A program made the translations under genes and the position numbers. Source: Nitromaritima sp964584125 (GTDB taxonomy: Bacteria > Nitrospinota > Nitrospinia > Nitrospinales > VA-1). Taken from it: 64,000 bases of DNA. Under the pieces are notes generated by a model. The model had not been told where the DNA came from. It ran no database searches and worked only from the letters and a program-made list of their open reading frames with translations. The stretch covers positions 1 to 64,000 of the forward strand of contig CAZOYP010000002.1 in assembly GCA_964584125.1 (NCBI GenBank). Reading direction: 5' to 3'. This document shows, piece by piece, positions 1 to 8,397 of the stretch; position 1 is the first letter of the stretch, and each line of letters starts with the position of its first letter.

Positions 1-593
1 TTGACCCTTTTCGCGGTGTGAGGTTATCTTCTTACGCTACTTGGTGGATTAGATCTTATATACTTAAATATATGCTAGACAATTGGAGACTTGTGCGCGT
101 TGGGACAACAAACGCGAGGCGAAAACTACTCTACAATTTGCGTAAAGAAAAGGAAAAACTTGAAAACCAAGGCTTCACACCTACTCCAAAACTACTGGCA
201 GAACATTTTGGTGTTGAAGAATCTGATGTGATCGATGTCCAAACCAGCTTGGGGGCTGGTGATATTTCGGTGGACACCCCTATGCGTGATGGAGAAGAAG
301 CTACACCTGCCATGTTTCTCACTGACCCTACAGCCACATCACCTGAAGACAGTGCCGAAAGAAACCAATTTCTTGAATCACTTAAACAAGAAATCGATAG
401 TTTTAGCAAAGAACTTAAGCCTATCGAACAAAAAGTTTTATCAGAACGTATTCTTAGTGAAAGTCCTCGCTCCCTCCAAGAAATAGGTGATGATCATAAT
501 GTAACTCGCGAAGCCATTCGTCAGACAGAACAGCGTATTTTAAAAAAGTTTAAAAGCTATATTGCTAAAAATATTCCTGATTTTGCTCCATAA
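1..593 (+). CDS. rpoH: RNA polymerase heat-shock sigma factor (sigma-32), 5' end cut off by the window
   Basis: The reading frame is already open at base 3, so the start codon and region 1.2 to early region 2 lie outside the window. The visible part begins in region 2 with the W-W-I-R signature that contacts the -10 element. Next comes RRKLLYNLRK, which matches the RpoH box (E. coli QRKLFFNLRK) and separates sigma-32 from housekeeping sigma factors. A region 4 helix-turn-helix (QEIGDDHNVTREAIRQTEQR) closes the protein. RpoH directs core polymerase to heat-shock promoters. The next gene is 191 bases downstream, so this is probably the end of its transcript. It may control chaperone and protease genes such as clpP and lon further along, but I did not find clear sigma-32 promoters to prove that. 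Confidence 0.9.
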   Translation, partial: DPFRGVRLSSYATWWIRSYILKYMLDNWRLVRVGTTNARRKLLYNLRKEKEKLENQGFTPTPKLLAEHFGVEESDVIDVQTSLGAGDISVDTPMRDGEEATPAMFLTDPTATSPEDSAERNQFLESLKQEIDSFSKELKPIEQKVLSERILSESPRSLQEIGDDHNVTREAIRQTEQRILKKFKSYIAKNIPDFAP

Positions 594-784
594 ACCTATT
601 GAATAAATCACGGAAGTTAGCTGAATAATATTTTTTGACAATGCAGGAGCTATATTAAAAACCTAGAATTTTTTTTCTAAAAACTCTTCCTCTCGCGACT
701 TTATGTTAGAATCCCTCTAATCATTTTCAGTTCAAAGTATTTCAAAAAAATTATAAACTTGCTTATACCTAGAAGGAGGCCTTA

Positions 785-2173
785 ATGAAGAAGCGTATCG
801 AAACTGACAGCATGGGCGAGATTGAAGTTCCTTCAGACCGCTACTATGGAGCTCAAACCGCCAGATCGCTCATCCATTTTGATATAGGCACAGAATCTAT
901 GCCTCGAGAAATTATACGGGGCATGGGAATTCTAAAAAAAGCCTCAGCAATTGTTAACTCAGAATTAGGTCTTTTACCAGAAGATAAAAAAGACCTGATC
1001 ATTAAATCTTCTGATGAAGTTATCGCGGGAATTCTGGATGACCATTTCCCTCTCCACGTGTGGCAAACAGGAAGTGGTACTCAATCTAACATGAACACCA
1101 ATGAGGTTATCGCTAATCGTGCTATCGAAATTGCAGGGGGAAAACTTGGGTCAAAAGAGCCAATCCATCCAAATGATCATGTCAACATGGGGCAGTCTTC
1201 CAACGATACTTTCCCCACCGCAATGCATATTGCTGGGGTAGAACGTATTTATGATCATTTACTACCAGAACTCACTCGCCTGCGCGATGAGATGAAAAAA
1301 AAATGTTCCGAATTTAAAGGCATTATTAAAATTGGACGAACTCATTTAATGGATGCAACACCCCTTACTCTTGAGCAAGAATTCAGTGGCTATGCACAAC
1401 AATTAGCTAATGGAGTTGAAAGGGTAGAGGGTTGCCTTCCCAGGCTCAGTCAAATAGGACTTGGCGGCACAGCTGTCGGAACGGGGCTTAATTCTCATCG
1501 TGACTTTGCGGCAAAAGTAGCAGAAAAAATCACCGCACTCACAAAAAGAAACTTCATAACAGCACCCAATAAATTTGAATCACTTGCCGCACATGATGCT
1601 GTGGTCGAGGCTAGCGGCGTGATGAAAACACTTGCCTGCTCTCTCATGAAAATCGCTAACGATATAAGGTGGCTTGGGTCTGGACCTCGATGCAGCATAG
1701 GAGAGTTAATTCTTCCTGCAAACGAACCCGGAAGTTCAATTATGCCAGGCAAGGTTAATCCCACGCAATCTGAAGCTATGACAATGGTTGCAGCTCAGGT
1801 AATTGGTAATGATACTGCCATTGCTGTTGGAGGTTCATCGGGTAATTTTGAACTTAATGTCTTTAAACCGATGATGATTTATAATTTACTACAGTCTATT
1901 CGACTACTTGGCGATTCGTGTCGATCTTTTAATGATCATTGTATTTCCGGAATCAAACCGAATAAGCCTCAAATCGAAGCACACTTAAAAAACTCTCTAA
2001 TGCTAGTAACAGCTCTCAATCCGCACATTGGATATGATAACGCAGCTAAAGTAGCCAAAAAAGCACACCAAGAAAATACAACTCTTAAAGAAGCGGCTGT
2101 TTCTCTTAAATTGCTAACCTCTGAGGAGTTTGACGAAAAAGTCCGCCCTGAAAAAATGACAGGCCCTAAATAG
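785..2173 (+). CDS. fumC: Class II fumarate hydratase
   Basis: Converts fumarate and malate reversibly in the citric acid cycle, in the cytoplasm, as an iron-independent homotetramer. The 462-residue length is normal for FumC. The family signature GSSIMPGKVNP lies at residues 316-326, the flexible catalytic loop, and the GSGTQSNMN and GRTHLMDATP active-site segments are present. The ATG is preceded by a strong AAGGAGG ribosome binding site six bases upstream. It is a single-gene unit converging on nadA, with 23 bases between the stops. FumC is close to aspartase and argininosuccinate lyase, but TGSGTQSNMN and the length favour fumarase. Confidence 0.96.
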   Translation: MKKRIETDSMGEIEVPSDRYYGAQTARSLIHFDIGTESMPREIIRGMGILKKASAIVNSELGLLPEDKKDLIIKSSDEVIAGILDDHFPLHVWQTGSGTQSNMNTNEVIANRAIEIAGGKLGSKEPIHPNDHVNMGQSSNDTFPTAMHIAGVERIYDHLLPELTRLRDEMKKKCSEFKGIIKIGRTHLMDATPLTLEQEFSGYAQQLANGVERVEGCLPRLSQIGLGGTAVGTGLNSHRDFAAKVAEKITALTKRNFITAPNKFESLAAHDAVVEASGVMKTLACSLMKIANDIRWLGSGPRCSIGELILPANEPGSSIMPGKVNPTQSEAMTMVAAQVIGNDTAIAVGGSSGNFELNVFKPMMIYNLLQSIRLLGDSCRSFNDHCISGIKPNKPQIEAHLKNSLMLVTALNPHIGYDNAAKVAKKAHQENTTLKEAAVSLKLLTSEEFDEKVRPEKMTGPK

Positions 2174-2196
2174 TGATCAGATGCTGATAGGGGTAT

Positions 2197-3225
2197 TTAA
2201 TTTTTTGAGGAACCTTCCACATAAAAAAACATTTGTTCAACACAACGTAATGCATTTTTTTGAATTTTAGGGTCTAGCTCAATAACGTTTGAAGAACTTG
2301 GTTTTTCAAGTGCATAAAGAATATCCTCTAAAGAATTTGCTTTCATATATCGGCAAGTCGTACAAGAACCTACAAACTGCTTTTCGGGAAACTCTGACTC
2401 TAAAATACCCGTTAGCCCACATTCTGTTAGCAGGAAAAAATTTTCTTCCTCAGATTTACGAACATAATTAAGCATTTCACTTGTTGATCCTACATAGTCG
2501 GCCTTATCCACCACACTTGGGCTACATTCTGGGTGTACTAAAATTTGAACATCTGAAAAACTTTTTCTTATTTGATCAACACTTTCAGGCTGATACTCTT
2601 CGTGTACGTAGCAGGTTCCGTCATACAATTCTATTTCTTTTTTTAATCCCTTTTTTTTGAAATATTTTTTTATATTTTCGCCCATCAAACGATCTGGCAA
2701 AAAATAAATTTTCTCATTTTTAATTTGCTCTATTACCTTATAAACATTAGACGAGGTAACGCAGGTATCAGACAATGCCTTTACTCCTGCGGTGGTATTT
2801 ATATAACAAACAAACGTATGATCCGGAAACTGAGTACGCAAATTTTTAACATCTTCAGGTGTAATTCCATCTGCCAAAGTACAACCTCCATTGGGATTTG
2901 GATCTATCACGACCTTATTAGGATTTAAAATTTTAGCTGTCTCAGCCATAAATCGAACTGAGGCAAAAATAATTATTTCAGCTTTAGATTCACGTGCCCT
3001 TTTAGCTAAACCGTATGAGTCGCCGATATGATCTGCTACACTATATAAGATTTGGGGAGCAACATAATTGTGCGCTAAAATTATTGCGTTTTTTTCTCTC
3101 TTAAGTGCTTCGATACGTTCAATTGTAGGCAGAAGTCTTTCGCAATTTTGTTCAGTAAATTGGCAAAGAGGGTTACCCATTCTAATATCTTTCAACTTAT
3201 TGTGAAGTTCCTTAGCGGTAATCAT
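2197..3225 (-). CDS. nadA: Quinolinate synthase A (4Fe-4S)
   Basis: Condenses iminoaspartate with dihydroxyacetone phosphate to make quinolinate, the first ring compound of de novo NAD synthesis. The protein has 342 residues. Motifs seen include ILAHNYVAPQI near the N-terminus, the cluster cysteine contexts NGGCTLADG, HPECSPSV and GSCTTCRYMK, and the late GSTSEML motif. The frame is open for another 30 codons upstream, but that stretch overlaps the end of the HIT gene, lacks family similarity and would be an unusual extension. I take the ATG at 3225, six bases after the HIT stop. The adjacency suggests co-transcription with the HIT gene. The glutamine-dependent NAD synthase of the same pathway lies at 35301-37112. 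Confidence 0.95.
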   Translation of the reverse strand: MITAKELHNKLKDIRMGNPLCQFTEQNCERLLPTIERIEALKREKNAIILAHNYVAPQILYSVADHIGDSYGLAKRARESKAEIIIFASVRFMAETAKILNPNKVVIDPNPNGGCTLADGITPEDVKNLRTQFPDHTFVCYINTTAGVKALSDTCVTSSNVYKVIEQIKNEKIYFLPDRLMGENIKKYFKKKGLKKEIELYDGTCYVHEEYQPESVDQIRKSFSDVQILVHPECSPSVVDKADYVGSTSEMLNYVRKSEEENFFLLTECGLTGILESEFPEKQFVGSCTTCRYMKANSLEDILYALEKPSSSNVIELDPKIQKNALRCVEQMFFYVEGSSKN

Positions 3226-3230
3226 TGGAC

Positions 3231-3575
3231 TTAACCTGGTGGCCACTTTAAAGAACGCCCACCCAAAAGGTGATAATGGATATGGAAAACCGACTGCCCA
3301 GCTTCCACCCCACAATTAACTACTACTCGAAATCCGGTCTTATCTAATTCATTTTGCCTTGCGAGTTTATTTGCCACAGAATAAATTGACCCTATAAGTT
3401 CGTGATCATCTTTTTCTATTTCCAACACGGTGGAGAAATGTTTTTTGGGTATAACAAGAAAATGGATAGGAGCCTGCGGATTAATATCCTTAATTGCAAA
3501 AATGTTGTCATCCTCATAAACTTTTTCTGCAGGCAAATCTCCCTTTTCAATCATGCAAAATAAACATTCACTCAT
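3231..3575 (-). CDS. HIT-family nucleotide-binding hydrolase (HINT-like)
   Basis: A 114-residue protein of the histidine triad superfamily, which hydrolyses nucleoside phosphoramidates or similar AMP conjugates. The triad HIHYHLLGGR is near the C-terminus with the catalytic middle histidine. The N-terminal CLFCMIEKGDLPAEKVYEDD is the usual HINT opening, with a C-x-x-C that may bind zinc. Its length fits the PKCI/HINT branch. The stop codon is immediately followed by nadA, suggesting a two-gene transcript; a physiological link to NAD synthesis is only inferred. Confidence 0.93.
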   Translation of the reverse strand: MSECLFCMIEKGDLPAEKVYEDDNIFAIKDINPQAPIHFLVIPKKHFSTVLEIEKDDHELIGSIYSVANKLARQNELDKTGFRVVVNCGVEAGQSVFHIHYHLLGGRSLKWPPG

Positions 3576-3670
3576 CGATGAATAATTTTTTAAAATTAAT
3601 AAATCTTTAATGCTTTAGAAATGTTAGATTTTTATTAATGTTGCTTTAAAGAACTATAGCACTATTTGTT

Positions 3671-5152
3671 TTAGTTACTGCCAGATTCCTCAGCAGGAAG
3701 CCTAAGATCTTGGGCATCAATTTGTTCCGCACCTTCAAAGTAATCACGTATTTCTTTTTTATAAGAAATGAAAGGGTCTAACATTAAAAATGGTTCTTCA
3801 TTTCTACCAAAGCGAAACCCAATCCAATCTATAAGATATAATGGCTTACTATCCAGACTCATAAGGATCTTCACAAATTCACCTCTTCCGTCAGCACGGG
3901 TTCCTCGCGGTGCTATTGTTTTGGCGTAATCTATAGCTTCATCACTAGTTTTTCTTCTAGCATCTCCTGTACCCTCTAAGCTCCAGTAAAGGCCACTATC
4001 CTTATTTATATTATGGTATTCCAAGTCAAGACTCTTGAGCCATGGGTCGTGCCAATCTAAATTTTCTTCTTTTTTAAACTCTCCAAGCATCCAGTATTTC
4101 GTAGCCCAGTCAACACGGCCTATTAGCGCTTCAGGTCCTTTAGGTATATCATTAAGCAATGAATCCCATTCGTTTATAATCCAATCTGTTTCTTGATTCA
4201 TACCTGCCAAATGTTTCTTAGCAGTTTGCATCATGTCTATTTGCAACTCGAGTGCCGTGACGTGGCGTCCGTTTCTCAAAACCAACTCCCACTTAAAACT
4301 TTGATCCCTTGATATCGAGCGCATTGCCTCGACCGATTCAGCAAGTATCCAATCAGGATTCGCACACCCCTGTTCCATGAGTTCTAATATGAGAGTGGTA
4401 GTTCCCATTTTTATAGCAGTAGCAAACTCACTCATGTTCGAATCCCCAACCAGCAAATGAATTCTTCGGTATTTACTGGGATCTGCCAATGGTTCATCTC
4501 TAGTATTAACTATTGCGCGGTTGTATTGAACCCAACGATAAAATTCATTTGGAATATGGTCTGCTCTTTGAGAAATCTGAAAATCAACCTTTTCTTCTTG
4601 CGCCCCTGCTGACGGGCTTTCCCAATCGCTTAGGGGGTGCGGATCACAGCCACCAATTCTTCCAGCGCCGCAGTAAATTTGCCGCGTTACCAAAAATGCT
4701 GACAATAATTTGAGGTTTTCTCTTTCGTCAAAGGGGAAACTTCGGCCTACCAGGTAGTTTTCATGACAACCGAAAGTCGCATTGGTTTCGAGATCAACAT
4801 TGTTTTTAATGATTCCTATAGAATCTCTCCAACCTAACTCATCCACAGCGTCCTGAATCAAAATATCTCCAGCACGATCATAGGTAATAAGATCTGTCAA
4901 CGTAGGACATTCAGGCGAAGCATATTCCAGATGACCCATATCTAGATATATTCGGCCAGCATTAAGAAGAAACCCACCATTTTCAGGGGGCTCATCATTA
5001 GCTCGATAATGCTGATCCAGAACTCCTGCCTTTGATGATCTAAAAATATGGTCTTTCACCCGATGCGCAACTTGTGTTGGATCAAGTTCAAATTTGGTAT
5101 CTTTTATCAACAAACCATATTCTGTTTCGATACCATAAATTCGTTTTCTCAT
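3671..5152 (-). CDS. pafA: Pup/UBact protein ligase PafA
   Basis: Ligates the C-terminal glutamate of the Pup-like modifier to a substrate lysine, using ATP to form a gamma-glutamyl phosphate. The 493-residue protein has the carboxylate-amine ligase fold signatures: GIETEYG at residues 7-13, the catalytic-base segment RIYLDMGHLEYASPEC with Asp71, a NNVDLETNATFGCHENYL strand, NTRDEPLAD, and GDSNMSEFATAIKMGTT. It lacks the extra N-terminal loop that marks Dop, which is the main reason for calling it PafA rather than Dop. A TTG nine bases upstream would overlap prcA, but the ATG at 5152 has a well-spaced AGAGGTGA site and gives the family N-terminus. It is the last gene of the proteasome operon, five bases after prcA. 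Confidence 0.95.
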   Translation of the reverse strand: MRKRIYGIETEYGLLIKDTKFELDPTQVAHRVKDHIFRSSKAGVLDQHYRANDEPPENGGFLLNAGRIYLDMGHLEYASPECPTLTDLITYDRAGDILIQDAVDELGWRDSIGIIKNNVDLETNATFGCHENYLVGRSFPFDERENLKLLSAFLVTRQIYCGAGRIGGCDPHPLSDWESPSAGAQEEKVDFQISQRADHIPNEFYRWVQYNRAIVNTRDEPLADPSKYRRIHLLVGDSNMSEFATAIKMGTTTLILELMEQGCANPDWILAESVEAMRSISRDQSFKWELVLRNGRHVTALELQIDMMQTAKKHLAGMNQETDWIINEWDSLLNDIPKGPEALIGRVDWATKYWMLGEFKKEENLDWHDPWLKSLDLEYHNINKDSGLYWSLEGTGDARRKTSDEAIDYAKTIAPRGTRADGRGEFVKILMSLDSKPLYLIDWIGFRFGRNEEPFLMLDPFISYKKEIRDYFEGAEQIDAQDLRLPAEESGSN

Positions 5153-5157
5153 AGTTA

Positions 5158-5943
5158 TCAAATCACCTCTGATTGCAAAGCAGAAATCTCACTTGCACTT
5201 AATAAACGATAAAGGCACTTACGCCCAGTGTTATTATTAAGAACTGCTACTTCAAGATCCCAACGCTCGAACGCATCTTTTAAGTCCGTAGGATAGCCTT
5301 CCATTTCGTCATCAACCTCATCATTAGCTTCAGTTGATGTATCAGACTTTTCTTCGAGCTTAGGTTTCTTCCGCCCTTCCTCCCAAATGCGCAACGCTGA
5401 TTGGATTGACTTATTTAAAGTCAATGCAACAAAGTCAGTATTTTCTACCATTTTTTGTATTCGTTCACTCACTTTACTATCACCTGAAATAACCGTTCCC
5501 TGCTTAAATTTTTCCCAGTAACCGTCATAATTGACGCGAAAAAATTCAGCTGTGCCTTCATGGCTTATCTCAGCAAGTAACATTTGAATCAGGTAGGGAG
5601 CACGTTGAATTTCTTCAAAATTTTGTTTAAGCGCAGGGGCGAGCCCAAATTGTAAAAGCCTTCCAATAGTTACATCCTCCGCAGAACGATTAAATCCTTC
5701 GGCGTGTGCCATATCAAGAAGTGTCATGCGCAAACGCTCAACATCTGCCGGATGGCCTAACCCACCTAGAGCGATACGGTCATAAATTTCAAAAATTTTT
5801 CCTGGTTGTGGAGAAAACCCGAAAATCACAGCCCCCTCATTATAGGGAACCCCTATAACTGGCTGTCCTTTACCCAGTTTTTCACGAACATAACTATGAC
5901 GGGTAGAAATTGCTTCCATCCAACGAAAAGGTTCTTCAAACAT
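5158..5943 (-). CDS. prcA: Proteasome alpha subunit
   Basis: Alpha subunit of the bacterial 20S proteasome. Seven copies form each outer ring and gate entry to the chamber. The 261-residue protein shows the Ntn fold pattern of actinobacterial PrcA (GAVIFGFSP, KIFEIYDRIALGGLGHPADVE), without a catalytic N-terminal threonine, as expected for an alpha subunit. An acidic, Ser/Thr-rich stretch near residues 200-220 separates the core from a conserved C-terminal helix segment. A TTG two codons earlier would overlap the prcB stop; the ATG at 5943 has AGGAG six bases upstream and lies two bases after prcB. It must assemble with PrcB, encoded immediately upstream. Confidence 0.94.
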   Translation of the reverse strand: MFEEPFRWMEAISTRHSYVREKLGKGQPVIGVPYNEGAVIFGFSPQPGKIFEIYDRIALGGLGHPADVERLRMTLLDMAHAEGFNRSAEDVTIGRLLQFGLAPALKQNFEEIQRAPYLIQMLLAEISHEGTAEFFRVNYDGYWEKFKQGTVISGDSKVSERIQKMVENTDFVALTLNKSIQSALRIWEEGRKKPKLEEKSDTSTEANDEVDDEMEGYPTDLKDAFERWDLEVAVLNNNTGRKCLYRLLSASEISALQSEVI

Positions 5944-5945
5944 TT

Positions 5946-6746
5946 TCAACTCCTGCTCATGGAAGATTTATAAATAGCCACCATCTCATCATCTGAAATG
6001 AACTGGTATCCGTCTTGAGTGATTTTTGCAATGACAGGGTAAATTTTATCTTCAGGCCGAGCTTGTCCTGTAGCTGAATCAAATTGCGCAGCTGTTTGTA
6101 GCAGTCTTATTGATAAAGAAACCGCCTCTTGCTCTGATCTTTCTCCCAATGGGCTAGTACCCCAAAGGTTTTCGTGTTCTAAAACGCCTTTTATCATGGG
6201 AGATCCAGACCCTGTCGCAACATGTGTCAGTATCTGAAATTCAGCTCCAAGCATATCGTAAAAGTAAAGAAACGTTTTATTTTGCTGCGTATCGTAAATC
6301 GCAAAAAGAGGACTCACTCCGCCAACACCCTGCAAGGCCATAGCTACATTGTCTTTGAGTAATTTCGACAACGCCCTAACTTTCCCTTCCGTACTCATAG
6401 CTCTTAATTGAGAGCGTCGATAATACTCAAAGTTATGTGACAAAACGCGTGCCATTTCGAATGCTGTAGCCGGCACACCTGCGATAGCCATCAAAGAATA
6501 GTCATCTATAGGAATTACTTTATCGCATCGATCGTACATGATGGCATTACCTGCTGTGGCTCTGCGATCACCAGCTACAATGATTCCATCTTTATAATGA
6601 AACGCCAGAACGGTAGTTCCTTGAGGAACTTCGAGTGCCTTATTTTCAGGAACATCGGAAAGTACTTGTTGTGGATAGTGACCCGACCTTTTAAGAAGTT
6701 CAAAAAAATCGCCAGAGCTGTAGATTTGTTCAAAGTTCTCTGTCAT
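5946..6746 (-). CDS. prcB: Proteasome beta subunit with propeptide
   Basis: Catalytic beta subunit of the 20S proteasome. The 266-residue precursor carries a 43-residue propeptide ending PQG. Self-cleavage would expose Thr44 in G-TTVLAFHYKDGIIVAGD, with the expected downstream Asp and Lys equivalents (Asp in AGDRRAT, then the CDKVIPIDD lysine). A GSGSPMIKG segment and a late S-x-x-D-x-A-T-G pattern also fit the family. The start ATG overlaps the modifier gene's stop in an ATGA tetranucleotide, with no clear ribosome binding site of its own, so translation is probably coupled to the modifier gene. Confidence 0.96.
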   Translation of the reverse strand: MTENFEQIYSSGDFFELLKRSGHYPQQVLSDVPENKALEVPQGTTVLAFHYKDGIIVAGDRRATAGNAIMYDRCDKVIPIDDYSLMAIAGVPATAFEMARVLSHNFEYYRRSQLRAMSTEGKVRALSKLLKDNVAMALQGVGGVSPLFAIYDTQQNKTFLYFYDMLGAEFQILTHVATGSGSPMIKGVLEHENLWGTSPLGERSEQEAVSLSIRLLQTAAQFDSATGQARPEDKIYPVIAKITQDGYQFISDDEMVAIYKSSMSRS

Positions 6747-6919
6747 TGGCCGGTTCGTTGTTTATAGTTTTCTGATTGTTTTGGGTCAACCCGCTTCATC
6801 CGCTTAAGAATATCATCACGACCCGGTCGTTCAACATTCGGGCTAGATGGCCCTGAATCCTTGCGGTCGGGAGTAGGATCCTGTTTTTCTTCTCTTCTTA
6901 GTGGATCGTTCATAACCAT
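6743..6919 (-). CDS. Pup-like ubiquitin-like modifier (UBact type)
   Basis: A 58-codon gene lying between dop and prcB and overlapping both. The product is short, highly charged and lacks cysteine, aromatic clusters or any predicted fold, like intrinsically disordered Pup. It ends in N-Y-K-Q-R-T-G-Q. The terminal Gly-Gln is the Pup/UBact processing end; Gln must be deamidated to Glu by Dop before PafA can ligate it. The single Gly preceded by R-T is the form described for UBact of Gram-negative bacteria rather than the G-G-Q/E of actinobacterial Pup. The ATG at 6919 has AGGAG eight bases upstream; a second in-frame ATG at 6913 would give a plain ATGA overlap with dop. Calling it Pup or UBact is a matter of naming; the role follows from gene position and terminus. 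Confidence 0.93.
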   Translation of the reverse strand: MVMNDPLRREEKQDPTPDRKDSGPSSPNVERPGRDDILKRMKRVDPKQSENYKQRTGQ

Positions 6920-8397
6920 GGGTATTGCTCCTTTTTAGAATTGATCAAATGTTCTACGTCAGCAGAGCTGACAATTTGAGAAAGGTCTATAAAGTCACCA
7001 TCCGTAAACTCGATACCCGTCCAGTGAATATTCTTTATCCGGCCCCCACTGTTTGTTACTGCTAAACCACGCACCAGAGCCCTTGTATCTTCAGGAGGTT
7101 GTTTTATTGCCCGCTGAACTTCATATTCGGAAAACATTGAGTATACATCTCCTGTCTGTTCTAGTCCTCGGTACAACCCTCTTTCTGGATCAAGATTATG
7201 ATACTCTAAATCTAAGCTTTTTATCCAAGGATCATTCCAGTCAACTCCTTCTGACTCAGTAAACCGGGTAAAAATATCCTTTTTGATTGCCCAATCAATT
7301 CTATCCGCTAGTTTTTCCGGGTGATTTTTGAGTTCATCCAAAGTTCGCGCCCACTCGCGTAAAACCCAATCCCACTCTTTACATTGCCCCGAGAGATTTT
7401 TATCTGCTGCCTCAAGGTAGTATTCTTGTATTTCAAGTGATGTTATTGTTTTGCCATTTGTGCGTTTTAAAGCAATAGCCCCTGTCAAATCCTGAGAAAT
7501 GGTTTTAACATCTTTAACTGGGTCCTCTAAGCACACGAGTAGTTTTAATTTTTCATCACCAATTAAGGTCAATATCAATCGAGTGGTTCCAACCTTTAAA
7601 GCAGTAGCATAGGGAGACATGTTCGCATCACCTAAAATGAGGTGCAATCGGCGGTATTTCTCTTGTGCCGCATGTGGTTCATCTCGGGTATTTATTATAG
7701 GTCGCTGAGTCATCGTCTCAATACTCAATACTGTTTCTATAAAATCAGACCGTTGCGAAAGCTGAAGTCCGCTAAATGTGTGGTTGTCCCGAAGCTCAGA
7801 ACCAACTTTACCTGCTCCAGCGTATAGTTGGCGAGTCACAAGAAAAGGCACTAAACCTTCCACCCAATTCTCAAAGGGAAGTCGACGTGATATGAGGTAA
7901 TTATCATGTGTGCCATAGCTATGACCAATATAATCAGTATTGTTCTTGAAGACGTAAACTCTACCAACCTTGCCGTCTTGGTTCCTGAGGCGAGCACACT
8001 CAAAAACTATACGTTCACCAGCTAGGTCATGTGCAACTAATTGGAAAACACTGCCGCACTCAGGCGTGCTATACTCTGGGTGAGTGTGATCGTTATAAAA
8101 TCGCGCTCCGTTTTCAAGAACTCGGTCACTTTTCATTTCCCAATAGCTATAAGGTCGCTTGCGATCCTCAACGCAAAAAGCATCTTCTTCCTCATCCTGT
8201 GCAAGGAAAGACACACTAAATCCTCGCATGTCCTGGTGGGAGCGTTCTCGAGAATAGGCCCAGTTGCCAAACTCACTTTTCATCTCACAACGGCGCACTA
8301 ATCTCATTGACTCCTCTACGACATCGTAATTATCTACCTCGTCTCGTACGATCCCATATTCCGTTTCTATACCCAAAAGAGGTACCGTCGAACTCAT
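6910..8397 (-). CDS. dop: Deamidase/depupylase Dop
   Basis: Converts the modifier's C-terminal Gln to Glu and removes the modifier from tagged proteins. The 495-residue protein shares the PafA fold: GIETEYG at residues 9-15, NGARFYNDHTHPEYSTPEC with the essential Asp103, NNTDYIGHSYGTHDNYL, NTRDEPHA and GDANMSPYATALKVGTT. Residues about 42-75, opening FGNWAYSRERSHQDMRGF, form the insertion known as the Dop loop (W-x-Y...D-x-R-G-F in actinobacterial Dop), absent from the downstream paralogue. This is the basis for telling the two apart. The start overlaps the arc stop as ATGA, and its 3' end overlaps the modifier gene. Confidence 0.95.
   Translation of the reverse strand: MSSTVPLLGIETEYGIVRDEVDNYDVVEESMRLVRRCEMKSEFGNWAYSRERSHQDMRGFSVSFLAQDEEEDAFCVEDRKRPYSYWEMKSDRVLENGARFYNDHTHPEYSTPECGSVFQLVAHDLAGERIVFECARLRNQDGKVGRVYVFKNNTDYIGHSYGTHDNYLISRRLPFENWVEGLVPFLVTRQLYAGAGKVGSELRDNHTFSGLQLSQRSDFIETVLSIETMTQRPIINTRDEPHAAQEKYRRLHLILGDANMSPYATALKVGTTRLILTLIGDEKLKLLVCLEDPVKDVKTISQDLTGAIALKRTNGKTITSLEIQEYYLEAADKNLSGQCKEWDWVLREWARTLDELKNHPEKLADRIDWAIKKDIFTRFTESEGVDWNDPWIKSLDLEYHNLDPERGLYRGLEQTGDVYSMFSEYEVQRAIKQPPEDTRALVRGLAVTNSGGRIKNIHWTGIEFTDGDFIDLSQIVSSADVEHLINSKKEQYPWL

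Noticed and set aside
635..656. TTGACA...TATATT as the fumC promoter
   Set aside because: The boxes are only ten bases apart, too close for sigma-70 promoter function.
3226..3315. 30-codon N-terminal extension of nadA
   Set aside because: It is out-of-frame HIT-gene sequence; the ATG at 3225 gives the standard family start.
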